NCBI GenBank assembly: GCA_963764215.1
Contig: CAVXRS010000005.1
Location: 310,001-374,000 of the forward strand
DNA: 64,000 nucleotides
Source of the DNA: JAFDWI01 sp963764215
GTDB taxonomy: Bacteria; Actinomycetota; Acidimicrobiia; Acidimicrobiales; Iamiaceae
Reading direction: 5' to 3'
Shown: positions 54,808 through 63,178 of the stretch, piece after piece
Position numbering within the stretch: position 1 is the stretch's first letter
Layout of the letters: every line of letters starts with the position of its first letter
The notes under the pieces: model-generated
What the model was told of the DNA's origin: nothing
Databases searched by the model: none
What the model saw: only the letters and a program-made list of their open reading frames with translations
Made by a program: the position numbers and the translations under genes

Positions 54808-54964
54808 CACCGTCTCCTTGCTTGGCTGCTGTGACGTGGCCGGGGCGCCCGGTGCGGCCTCGCGCTCCGGATTCGGGTTGCCCCGGCCGTCCCGCGCGAC
54901 CCGATGCCTCGGGGCACGAGGTCGTCGTTCGAGCACCGGCGTTCAGATCGCAGGGCGAAGGCAG

Positions 54965-56502
54965 TCATCGCAGCAGGCGTTTGAGCAGCTTGCCGGTGGG
55001 CAGGCGCGGCAGTTCGTCGACCACACGCACCTCCCGGGGGCACTTGTAGTGGGCGAACGTCGTCGCGGCAGTGCGCGATCAGGTCGTCACCGATGGTCGC
55101 GGCGTCCGCGCCGACCCGGGGGTCGAGTTGCACGAAAGCGGTGACCTGTTCGCCCATCTCCGCGATCGGGTGTGCCGATCACGGCCACGTCGGCCACGGC
55201 GGGATGGCCGATCAGCAGATCCTCGATCTCGCGTGGATAGATGTTCACCCCGCCCGAGATGATCATGTTCGATGCCCGATCGGTCAGGTACACGAACCCC
55301 TGCGCGTCGATGTGGCCGACGTCGCCGATGGTCGACCAGCCCCGCTCGTCGTCCCAGGCCTCGGCGGTCTTGCCGGGGTCGCCGTGATAGGAGAACTTCC
55401 GGGGTGAGGAGAACCAGATCTGGCCCTCTTCGCCGACGGCGACCTCCTCGCCGTCCGCCCCGACCACGTGCACCTCGCCGAGCAGTGACCGGCCGACCGA
55501 ACCGGGATGCGCGAGCCAGTCCTGCGGGCCGATCGCACAGAAGCCGTTGCCTTCGGAACCCGCGTAGTACTCGTGCACGATCGGGCCCAACCAATCCATC
55601 ACCGCCCGCTTGACCGCGACCGGACACGGGGCCGCGGCGTGCACCACGACCTCGAGGCTGGACAGGTCGTAGCGGTTGCGCACCTTCTCGGGCAGCTTGA
55701 GCAGCCGCACCAGGTGGGTGGGGACGACCTGGAGGTGGGTCACCCGGTGGGTCTCGACCGCGGCGAGCAGCGCCTCGGGGTCGAAGCGACTCCAGCACGA
55801 CGACCTCGTAGCCCAGACGCAGACAGCCACTGGTCCACCCGGCCGGGGCGGCGTGATAGAGGGGCGCCGGGCTGAGATACACCGAGCCGGGGTGGAAGCC
55901 GAACACCCCGGTCAGCAACATGGTGAACCCCTGGGGCTTGCCGAGTTCGGCGCCGACCGGTCCGGGCACGATGCCCTTGGGACGCCCGGTCGTGCCCGAG
56001 GAGTAGAACATCCACTGGCCTTCGCACGCGGCGGCCGGGTCGTCGGCGCGCACCGGGGTGGCGGCGATCGTGTCCTCGTACGCGGGCGAAGCCGGTGACC
56101 GGTCCGCCGACCGCCAGGGCCACGTCGAGGTCGTCGAGCTGGGTGACGACCCCGGCGGCGAGCTCGCCGAGCGACGGCGGCGCTGACCATCGCCTTCGCC
56201 CCACAGTCGGTGGCGATGAACGCCGCCTCCCCGGCGTTGAGGTGCCAGTTCACCGGCGTGACGTAGAGGCCACTCCGCAGTCCGGCCCAGACCGCCTCGA
56301 AGAACTCCGGTCGGTTGTCGAGGAGCACCGCCAGATGGTCGCCAGGTCGCAGGCCGGCATCGTGGAACACCTGGGCGAGACGCGCCGAGCGTTCGTCGAG
56401 TTGTCCGTAGCTCAGCGACGCACCGCCGCCGGCCATGCGGATCGCCGTCCGGCCCGGGTCCGCCGCGGCGACCGCGACGGGATGTTCGCCCGCTGGGTCC
56501 AT
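54965..56502 (-). pseudogene. AMP-dependent acyl-CoA synthetase, five apparent frameshifts
   Basis: Read from ATG 56502, all ligase parts occur in order but in changing frames: ASLSYGQLDERSARLAQVF, P-loop MFYSSGTTGRPKG, VHEYYAGSEGNGFCAIG, GWSTIGDVGHIDAQGFV, MIISGGVNIYPREIEDLL and the C-terminal Lys motif LPRLPTGKLLKRLLR. Frame changes lie near 56195, 56095, 55800, 55175 and 55065. Each joins conserved sequence cleanly, and no unrelated stops intervene. Five indels in 1.5 kb with good residue conservation is odd: clustered sequencing errors are likelier than decay. It lies between the amidohydrolase and the arylsulfatase. Confidence 0.75.
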
Positions 56503-56506
56503 GGCC

Positions 56507-57349
56507 TCAGCGTGCCCGGGTGAGCACCCGGTGGGCGGCGTCGCCGAGGAACTCGGCCATCGCCGCGTCGTCCAGGTCCAGTGAGCGGGCCGCATCCAGG
56601 GCGCGTTGCACGTCCAGGATCGGGTGGTCCGAGGCGAACCACACCCGCCCCCGGCCCCGCGACGAACCCATGAAGCGCACCAGGGCCTCGTCCATGTAGG
56701 TGGCCAGGTAGGCAGAGGTCATCAGGTACAGCTGCGGCCACTTGAGCAGGTAGCCGATGAGCAGTTGTTCATAGGGGTGACCCATGTGGGCGCCGATGAC
56801 GGTGAGGTCGGGAAAGTCGATCAGCACGTCCTCGAGCAGTTGGGGATGCTGACATGCCGAGCGGACCTGGGGACCGGGCACGCCGATGTTGATCGACACG
56901 GCCAGGCCGAGCTCTTCACAGGTCTGGTACACGGGGTAGTAGAGGCGATGGTTGAGGTCGTACTGCTCCATCAGCGGGGTGACGCGCACCATTGCCACCG
57001 CGTCGTGTGCCGCGAGTTCGCGGATCCGCCGGCAGTTGTCGCGCACCTTGCCGGCCTTCTCGATGGTCGGGCCGACCAGGAACCGACCGGGTTGTTCGAT
57101 GGCGATCTGGATGAAGTCCTCGGCGGGGATCTCGCCGCGTCTGCGGGCGCTCTCCGGTGGCTTCATGCCGCACACCAGCACCCCCATGTCCACGCCGGCC
57201 GCGTTCATCGCCGCGAGGGTCGCTTCGAAGGGTTGGGCGTCGGTGACGGCCGAGCCGAACAGGTGGTGCACCCCGGCGGTGGAGGATTTCGCCCCGAAGC
57301 GCTCGGCGAATCCCTCGGGGAAGACGTTGACCCAGCCGTCCAGAATCAT
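56507..57349 (-). CDS. Amidohydrolase-family protein (amidohydrolase 2 type)
   Basis: The 280-residue TIM-barrel protein has VSINIGVPGPQV, LTVIGAHMGHPYEQLLI with the barrel His, and VWFASDHPILDVQRAL with the catalytic-type Asp. The N-terminal metal motif DxH is replaced (MILDGWVNVFPEGF), so the metal site is atypical. Relatives act in aromatic-acid decarboxylation or hydrolysis. It is divergent from the second amidohydrolase across site E and is followed 4 bp later by the CoA ligase. Confidence 0.8.
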   Translation of the reverse strand: MILDGWVNVFPEGFAERFGAKSSTAGVHHLFGSAVTDAQPFEATLAAMNAAGVDMGVLVCGMKPPESARRRGEIPAEDFIQIAIEQPGRFLVGPTIEKAGKVRDNCRRIRELAAHDAVAMVRVTPLMEQYDLNHRLYYPVYQTCEELGLAVSINIGVPGPQVRSACQHPQLLEDVLIDFPDLTVIGAHMGHPYEQLLIGYLLKWPQLYLMTSAYLATYMDEALVRFMGSSRGRGRVWFASDHPILDVQRALDAARSLDLDDAAMAEFLGDAAHRVLTRAR

Positions 57350-57378
57350 GGCGAGACCCTACCGCGCTCCGACAGAGG

Positions 57379-57392
57379 TGACACGAGTGTCA
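57379..57392. promoter_or_regulatory. Operator-like inverted repeat, site E
   Basis: TGACACGAGTGTCA matches its complement in 6 of 7 half-site positions and is followed by GAAACTCC, giving the shared GTGTCAGAAAC. No -10-like hexamer abuts it, unlike the other four sites. It lies 22 nt from the rightward amidohydrolase start. Confidence 0.6.
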
Positions 57393-57414
57393 GAAACTCC
57401 TAGGATGGGCGCTC

Positions 57415-58629
57415 ATGGCCGAGTTCGATTTCGTCCCGTTCGACGCGGACAACCACTACTACGAGGCGACCGATGCGTTCACCCGCCACATCGATCCCAA
57501 GATGGCCAAGCGGTGCATGCAGTGGGCCGACATCGACGGCAAACGCCGACTGCTGGTCGGTGGCAAGGTCAACAAGTTCATCCCCAACCCACTGTTCGAC
57601 CCGATCGCCAGGCCGGGCAGCCTGGAGGACTACTTCCGCGGCCGGAACACCGAGGGTATGGACCTCAAGACCATGTTCGGCGACCTCGATCCGCTCGCCG
57701 ACCACCCCGGCTACCAGCATCGTGACGCCCGGGTGCGCCTGCTCGATGAGCAGGGTCTGGCCGGCGCGCTGCTGTTTCCGACCCTGGGCGTGGGCATGCA
57801 GGAAGCGCTTCGCCGTGACCCCGAGGCGTTGCACGCCGCATTCGAGGCGTTCAACCGGTGGTTGGACGACGACTGGGGATTCGACCGCGGTGACGGTCGG
57901 TTGTACGCCGCACCGATGCTGACCTTCTGCGACCCCCGGCTGGCCACCGCCGAACTCGAGCGGGTGCTCGCCGCCGGGGCGCGCATCGTGGTCGCGGTGC
58001 CGGGTCCCGTGCCCGATGACGACGGTGAAGGATGGGTCTCACCCGGCCACCCGAAGTTCGATCCGATCTGGTCGCTGCTGCACGACTCGGGCGTGCCCCT
58101 GGTCCTGCACGCCGGGCTGTCGGGGGTGTCGGGCTACGGCAAGTTGTGGGGGACCGGGGCGCCGAAGGGAACCGGCGGGTTCGAGGGCTTCAAACACGCC
58201 ACGTTCCCGCTGGTGGCGTTCCAGGACCGGGCGATCTCGGACACGCTCGCGGCGCTGTTGTGCCACGGGGTGTTCGACCGCTACCCGAACGTGCGGGTCG
58301 CTTCGATCGAGAACGGGGCGATGTGGGTGCCCGACCTGTTGCGCAACCTGGCGGACGGGTACGGCAAGATGCCCTTCACCTTCGAAACGCATCCGGTGGA
58401 GCGATTCAGAGAGAACATCTGGGTGGCGCCGTTCTACGAGGACGACATGGACATGTTGCGTGAGAAGGTCGGAATCGACCACCTGTTGTTCGGTTCGGAC
58501 TTCCCCCACGCCGAAGGACTGCCCGACCCGTTGTTGTTCACCAAGGACATCCCCACGTACGACGCGACCCAGACCCGCAAGATCATGCTCGACAACGTGA
58601 TGGAGCTGATCACCCCCCGCCCCACCTGA
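57415..58629 (+). CDS. Amidohydrolase-family protein (amidohydrolase 2 type)
   Basis: The 404-residue protein has FDADNHYYEATDAF (metal-binding His and Glu), PLVLHAGLSGVSGYG (His), VASIENGAMWVPDLL and LLFGSDFPHAEG (Asp), the pattern of ACMSD/amidohydrolase 2 enzymes in actinobacterial catabolic clusters. It probably hydrolyses or decarboxylates a ring or ring-cleavage intermediate. It is the only rightward gene controlled by site E and is followed by an MFS gene after 61 bp. Confidence 0.87.
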   Translation: MAEFDFVPFDADNHYYEATDAFTRHIDPKMAKRCMQWADIDGKRRLLVGGKVNKFIPNPLFDPIARPGSLEDYFRGRNTEGMDLKTMFGDLDPLADHPGYQHRDARVRLLDEQGLAGALLFPTLGVGMQEALRRDPEALHAAFEAFNRWLDDDWGFDRGDGRLYAAPMLTFCDPRLATAELERVLAAGARIVVAVPGPVPDDDGEGWVSPGHPKFDPIWSLLHDSGVPLVLHAGLSGVSGYGKLWGTGAPKGTGGFEGFKHATFPLVAFQDRAISDTLAALLCHGVFDRYPNVRVASIENGAMWVPDLLRNLADGYGKMPFTFETHPVERFRENIWVAPFYEDDMDMLREKVGIDHLLFGSDFPHAEGLPDPLLFTKDIPTYDATQTRKIMLDNVMELITPRPT

Positions 58630-58690
58630 GCCGGGCGACGGGCGACGGGGGACTGGGATTGTCCGCCACCCCGTCGTAGCGTCGGCGGAC

Positions 58691-59904
58691 GTGGCGATCG
58701 CCGGCACCCACGACGAACCGACCCTGGGCACTCCGTCCGCGCACCACGACCGGTCACGGACCGCGTCGCTGAAGCGCTGGGGGCCACTCGCGACCCTCAC
58801 GTGGTCGCATCTACTGAACGACGGTGCGTCCAACTACCTGCCCGGCGTGCTGCCGGCGGTCCTCGTGTCGTTGGGGGAACCGGTCCGGATGGCCGGCGGT
58901 CTCATGGCGGTGCTGGTCGCCGGGCAACTGCTCCAACCCGCCGCCGGATGGGTCGCCGACCGACTCGGCGGCCGGGCGATGGCGGCAATCGGGCTCGCGA
59001 TGACCTCGATCGGTGGCGGGCTGATCGGCGTCGTCCACTCCACCGGGCTGCTCATAGTGGTGCTCGCCCTGATCGGCGCCGGTGGGGCGTTCTTCCATCC
59101 GCCCGCACTGGCCAGCGTGCGACGCATGCTCGCCGGGCGGCACGGGTTGATCACCTCGGTGTTCCTCGTCGGCGGTGAGCTCGGCCGCGGCCTGTGGCCC
59201 ACGATCGCGGGGTTCATCGTCGCCACCTTCGGCCTGGGTGCGTTGTGGGTGCTGGCCGTGCCCGGCGTGGTGACCGTTCCGTTGCTGATCCACATGACGC
59301 CACGGCTCGAACCCACGCCCCGCGCGGCGCAACGCATCGACTGGTGGGCCCACCGCCTTCCGCTCGCCTCGCTCATCGGCTACCGGTCGATCCAGGCACT
59401 GGTGGTCTACACGCTGGCGACGTACATCCCGATCCGCTGGCACCTCCAGGGAGGTTCGCTGGTCCAGGGTGCGTCGATCATCACCACCATGATCACGGTC
59501 GGCATCGTGGGCAATCTGTTGGGCGGTCATCTCGTCGACCGCATCGGGCGACGCCCGGTGCTCCATCTCGCCGCGATCAGCACGGCCGTGTTGATCGTGC
59601 CGATCGCCTTCGTCGACAGCGGCTGGCTGTGGGTCTTCGCCGGTCTTGTCGGGATCGCCCTGTTCCTGTCGATCACGGCCACGATCCTCATCGGCCAGGA
59701 CATCTTCCCCGGAAAACGCCTCGATGGGCTCGGGAATCGCGCTGGGATTCACCAATGGGCTCGGCGCGCTCCTGCTGTTCGTGGTGGGGCTGTGGGTGAA
59801 CGACAGCGACGTGACTGCGATCTTCCTGGCGCTCGCCGTGCTCAGTCTGTGCCTCGACACTGCTGGTGTTCACCCTCCCGGCCCGGGTGCTCCGCCACCG
59901 CTGA
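58691..59904 (+). pseudogene. MFS transporter (fosmidomycin-resistance-like), two apparent frameshifts
   Basis: The gene encodes about 12 helices (PAVLVSLGEPVRMAGGLMAV, RMLAGRHGLITSVFLVGGE, VGIVGNLLGGHLVDRIGRRPV). The latter is the inter-domain loop motif of MFS drug exporters. The frame shifts near 59722 (GGAAAACGCC) before SMGSGIALGFTNGLGALLLF, and again near 59858 before LLVFTLPARVLRHR, which ends at TGA 59902-59904. Both shifts keep conserved sequence and are likely indel errors. It could export a pathway product or antimicrobial. Confidence 0.75.
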
Positions 59905-59975
59905 ATCCCAAGGTCGCTTCGCTCCCGGCCCACCCCGTCTCTGACCACCTCGCCCCCGTCTCTGTCCCCCTCGCC

Positions 59976-60028
59976 GGTTTTGGGTGCGGGTTCCGGTCAC
60001 CAGGTGACCGGAACCCGCACCCAAAACC
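59976..60028. repeat. Palindromic repeat, copy 1
   Basis: Perfect 26-bp arms around a single central base. The arm contains TTTTGGGTGCGGGTTCCGG. About 70 bp upstream and 60 bp downstream also match the region of copy 2. It starts 72 bp after the MFS stop. Confidence 0.95.
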
Positions 60029-60090
60029 CCCTAGGTGAGGTGAGGTGAGGCGAGGGGTCACGACCTCGGTCGGAGCCGACCCCGGCACGG
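60029..60090 (-). pseudogene. Remnant of the AbiEi/DUF559 gene 3' end
   Basis: Minus-strand translation gives VPGSAPTEVVTPRLTSPHLG, aligning with VPAEAVTPRLTLPRLA, the last residues of the DUF559 protein at 61112. Its relation to palindrome copy 1 is the same as that of the complete gene to copy 2. No more of the gene is present here. Confidence 0.6.
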
Positions 60091-60167
60091 CGCTAGCCTG
60101 TGCGGACATGGCAGGTCGTTGACGGAGGTCCCGGTCCCCACTCCTCGTCCGAAAGGTCGGATCTGCC

Positions 60168-60986
60168 ATGTCCCCGAAGCCCCTCGAAGGGCGCGTCGCG
60201 CTCGTCACCGGCGCCAACCACGGCATTGGCGCGGCGAGCGCGGTCGAACTCGCCCGGCTCGGCGCCGACGTCGCCGTCGCGTACCTCGCCGCGGATTCCG
60301 CCCGGCGTGGGCCCGGCCAGTCCGACGCCTACCACGCCGCCCGCGAGCAGGACGCCACGCGGACGACCCGGCTGGTCACGGGCCAGGCGCGCCGGTGCAC
60401 CGCGATAGAGGCCGACCTCGCCGAAGCCGGGGCGCCGGCCGAGCTGGTCGCCCGGGCCGAATCGGCCCTCGGACCGGTGTCGATCCTCGTGCACAACGCG
60501 AGCGCGTGGACCCAGGACACCTTCTCCCCGTCCACCTCGGACCACCTCGGTCGGACGACCAGCCCGGTCGACTGGGCCGCCGCGTCGAAGCAGTTGCACG
60601 TCGACGCGCTGGCCGGTGCGTTGCTCATCGCCGAGGTCGCCGCGGCCCTTCGTCGTCACGACCTGGGGTGGGGGCGAGTCGTCACGCTCACGTCGGGCGG
60701 GCCGATGGGGTTCCCCGGGGAGGTCTCCTACGGCGCGGCGAAAGCGGCACTGGAGAACTACACGATGAGCGCCTCGATCGAGTTGGCCGACGACGGCATC
60801 ACCGCGAACGTCGTCCATCCACCCGTCACCGACACCGGCTGGGTCACCGACGAGGTCCGCGCGTTCGTCGCGACGAGCAACGACCACGTGCACGTTGCCG
60901 CGCCGGGAGAGGTGGCCGAGGTGATCGGGTGGCTGTGTACCGATGCGGCCCGGCTCGTGACCGGCAACGTCCTCCGACTGCGCTGA
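60168..60986 (+). CDS. SDR-family oxidoreductase
   Basis: The 272-residue protein has VALVTGANHGIGAASAVEL, ILVHNASAWTQDTF, VVTLTSGGPMG with Ser and SYGAAKAALENYTM (YxxxK). It resembles 3-oxoacyl-ACP reductase-like SDRs. An extra segment (LGRTTSPVDWAAASKQLHVDA) follows the NAG strand. ATG 60168 gives MSPKPLEGRVALVTG. It lies between palindromes 1 and 2. Confidence 0.85.
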   Translation: MSPKPLEGRVALVTGANHGIGAASAVELARLGADVAVAYLAADSARRGPGQSDAYHAAREQDATRTTRLVTGQARRCTAIEADLAEAGAPAELVARAESALGPVSILVHNASAWTQDTFSPSTSDHLGRTTSPVDWAAASKQLHVDALAGALLIAEVAAALRRHDLGWGRVVTLTSGGPMGFPGEVSYGAAKAALENYTMSASIELADDGITANVVHPPVTDTGWVTDEVRAFVATSNDHVHVAAPGEVAEVIGWLCTDAARLVTGNVLRLR

Positions 60987-61055
60987 ATCCCCGGCCACTC
61001 CGCCCCCGGCCGACCCCGTCTCTGCCCACCTTGCCCCCGTCTCTGTCCACTTCGC

Positions 61056-61110
61056 CGGTTTTGGGTGCGGGTTCCGGTCACCTCGTGACCGGAACCCGCA
61101 CCCAAAACCG
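61056..61110. repeat. Palindromic repeat, copy 2
   Basis: 26-bp perfect arms with a 3-nt centre (CTC), the same sequence as copy 1. It lies between the converging SDR and DUF559 genes, 1 bp from the DUF559 stop codon, so it could terminate both. Confidence 0.95.
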
Positions 61111-61111
61111 C

Positions 61112-62116
61112 CTAGGCAAGGCGAGGCAAGGTGAGGCGAGGGGTCACGGCCTCGGCTGGAACCGCGCCGCGCCGCACCGCGTCGACGACCTGCCAGGGTC
61201 GGTGGAAGACCTGGTCGTCGGTGACCCGGACGATCCTGAATCCCGCCCGCCGGAGACGTTCGGCGCGCTCCTCATCGGAACGCGCGTCGCTCAGCGCGGC
61301 GTGGAATCGTTCGCTGTCGACCTCCACGAGGATCTTGTGCTCGGGGTCGAAGAAGTCGACCCGGCCGCACCAGACGTCGCTGCCCAGGTCGACCTGGCGC
61401 TCGAAGGCGGGCAGGTTCGCCTCTCGGATGATCTGGGCGAACCGGCCTTCGAGCCCGGAGGCCGGTGGGACATAGTCACCACCTCGGTCATCCAGGATCG
61501 CCCGGAGCACGGTCACCCCGCGTACGCCGGACCCGGACACCTCGTCGAGCAGGCGTCTGGTGGAGCGTCCCGACAGCAGCCGCATCGACCAGGCGCGATC
61601 GAACATGCGCTCGGCGCGTGCCGCCGAGAGACTTCCGCAGAGTTGCAAGGCGAGAAGCTCGGGACGTACCACCGGAATCCCGTTGAGAGCGGTGCCGTGA
61701 TGGGGCTGCAGCGCCCGCATGCGATGGACGGTGCCAACCGGCCGGTGCACCGGGTGGCTTCGTCGAATCGTGACCACGTGCACCGGGCACAGGCTGAACC
61801 CCGGCAGACCCCAGAGCGCGGCGGCGGAGCCGTGGGAAAGCAGGGCGTGTTCCCCGGCGTCCAACACGGCCGCGAGCGCGCGCTGCTGGTCGGTTCGGGG
61901 TGCCGCAACATGACGGATCAGTCGGGGGCCTTCCCGGATCCACTCCCGTCCGGAGGCTCGACGGTGGAGCGAGCGGGTCGGCAGATCGGTCGCCTGGTCG
62001 CGGGTGAGGAGTCCCTGTTGCATGGCCGCTCGTTTCCGGAGGAGCGGGTCGGGTGCGTTCGATGGGCGTGGATCAGTGGTCGGCATGGCGACCATTCCAT
62101 CGTCCGGGTCGGACAT
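61112..62116 (-). CDS. AbiEi-type N-terminal plus DUF559 nuclease-like protein
   Basis: The approximately 334-residue protein has an N-terminal winged-helix segment (RDQATDLPTRSLHRRASGREW) as in AbiEi antitoxin-like proteins, then ALLSHGSAAALWGLPG. The C-terminal DUF559 domain is VSR/PD-(D/E)xK-like: GLEGRF (Glu), GRVDFFDPEHKILVEVDSERFH (Asp, then ExD) and RIVRVTDDQVFHRP. No AbiEii toxin is nearby, so a TA pair is unlikely. The start is uncertain (62116, 62095 or 62086). Palindromes lie directly at its 3' end and about 60 bp beyond its 5' end. Confidence 0.7.
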   Translation of the reverse strand: MSDPDDGMVAMPTTDPRPSNAPDPLLRKRAAMQQGLLTRDQATDLPTRSLHRRASGREWIREGPRLIRHVAAPRTDQQRALAAVLDAGEHALLSHGSAAALWGLPGFSLCPVHVVTIRRSHPVHRPVGTVHRMRALQPHHGTALNGIPVVRPELLALQLCGSLSAARAERMFDRAWSMRLLSGRSTRRLLDEVSGSGVRGVTVLRAILDDRGGDYVPPASGLEGRFAQIIREANLPAFERQVDLGSDVWCGRVDFFDPEHKILVEVDSERFHAALSDARSDEERAERLRRAGFRIVRVTDDQVFHRPWQVVDAVRRGAVPAEAVTPRLTLPRLA

Positions 62117-62176
62117 TCTCCCGGCCCGGGTCGGTTCCGCTGCGCTCAATCGCGGTCATCTGCGGCCAATCGCTGG

Positions 62177-62225
62177 TTTTGGGTGCGGGTTCCGGTCACC
62201 TCGTGACCGGAACCCGCACCCAAAA
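62177..62225. repeat. Palindromic repeat, copy 3
   Basis: 23-bp perfect arms, CTC centre, the same core sequence as copies 1 and 2 but without their flanking homology. It lies between the DUF559 gene start and the LLM gene stop. Confidence 0.95.
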
Positions 62226-62246
62226 TCCGGTAAACGGGGGGAGGGT

Positions 62247-63083
62247 TCAGGCCCAACCTTCGGCCAGCAGGCGGAGCGCCGCTTCCGCCTCCCGGGTGCG
62301 CGCCCAGGGGGCCACGATCGCCCGGTCGAGACCGAGCGCTTCCCAGGCGGGGATGTCGTCGGGGGTGGTGATGGCCGCACCCATCGTGATCGGTGTCGTG
62401 CCCGGCTCCACCCCCGCATCGACCTCCAACGTCCGGAACCGCTCGACGATCACCCGCGCCTCGTCCAGGTCGTGGTCCATGGCGATCCATCCGTCGCCCA
62501 GGGCGATGGCCCGGCGCATCGCCGCTTCGGACTCACCGCCCACGAGGATCGGCAGATCGCCCCGTTGCGGGGGTTTGGGCGCGAAGCCCACCGGTGCGAA
62601 ACGGTAGAACTCGCCGTCGGCGGCCACGGTCTCCTCGGACCACAGGCGTCGGCACAACCCGATCGCTTCGTCCAGGCGTCGGCCCCGCCCGGCCGGCGAC
62701 AGCCCGGCTGCCTCCCATTCGCTGGTCATCCACCCCGCACCCACCCCGGCGATCGCCCGGCCCCCCGAGAGCACGTCCACGGTCGCGAATCCCCGCGCGC
62801 CGACGAACGGATGGCGGATCGCCAACAGATACACGTACGTTCCGAGCTTGATGCGGGTGGTTCGTGCACCCAGGTGGGCGAGCAGTGCGAACGCGTCGAA
62901 CACCGGGGCGTCCGCGGGGATCGGCGGGTGCTCCTCGCCGGGGCGCAACGCACCGGTCATCTGCCGGGGCAACACCAGATGCTCGGACACCCAGATCGAT
63001 TCGTAACCCAGCTCGTCGGCCAGTTGGGCGATGTCGTCGAACTGCTCCGGGCGCAGACGTGCCAAGGGAATGCCGATCTTCAT
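62247..63083 (-). CDS. LLM-class (F420-dependent) flavin oxidoreductase
   Basis: The 278-residue protein has the luciferase-like barrel: MKIGIPLARLRPEQFDDIAQLADELGYESIWVSEHL, then AIRHPFVGARGFATVDVLSGGR and GGESEAAMRRAIALGDGW. The N-terminal pattern matches F420-dependent LLM proteins of actinobacteria. The substrate is unknown. ATG 63083 was chosen; GTG 63089 is possible. It is divergent from the partial hydrolase. Confidence 0.88.
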   Translation of the reverse strand: MKIGIPLARLRPEQFDDIAQLADELGYESIWVSEHLVLPRQMTGALRPGEEHPPIPADAPVFDAFALLAHLGARTTRIKLGTYVYLLAIRHPFVGARGFATVDVLSGGRAIAGVGAGWMTSEWEAAGLSPAGRGRRLDEAIGLCRRLWSEETVAADGEFYRFAPVGFAPKPPQRGDLPILVGGESEAAMRRAIALGDGWIAMDHDLDEARVIVERFRTLEVDAGVEPGTTPITMGAAITTPDDIPAWEALGLDRAIVAPWARTREAEAALRLLAEGWA

Positions 63084-63178
63084 GCCCACGGCCTACCACG
63101 TGACGCCACGGGCCATCCCGGGGTCGTGGTGACGGATGCATCACGCGGCCGGCACGCGGAACGCGCCAGAATGGAACC

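Noticed and set aside
21053..57392. KstR or KstR2 steroid-degradation operators
   Set aside because: The half-site TGACAC does not match the AACnnGTT-type or AAGnnCTTG-type cores I know for those regulators, although the gene content is reminiscent of sterol catabolism.
61112..62225. Type IV toxin-antitoxin system
   Set aside because: Only the AbiEi-like N-terminal part is present, fused to DUF559. No AbiEii toxin gene adjoins it.
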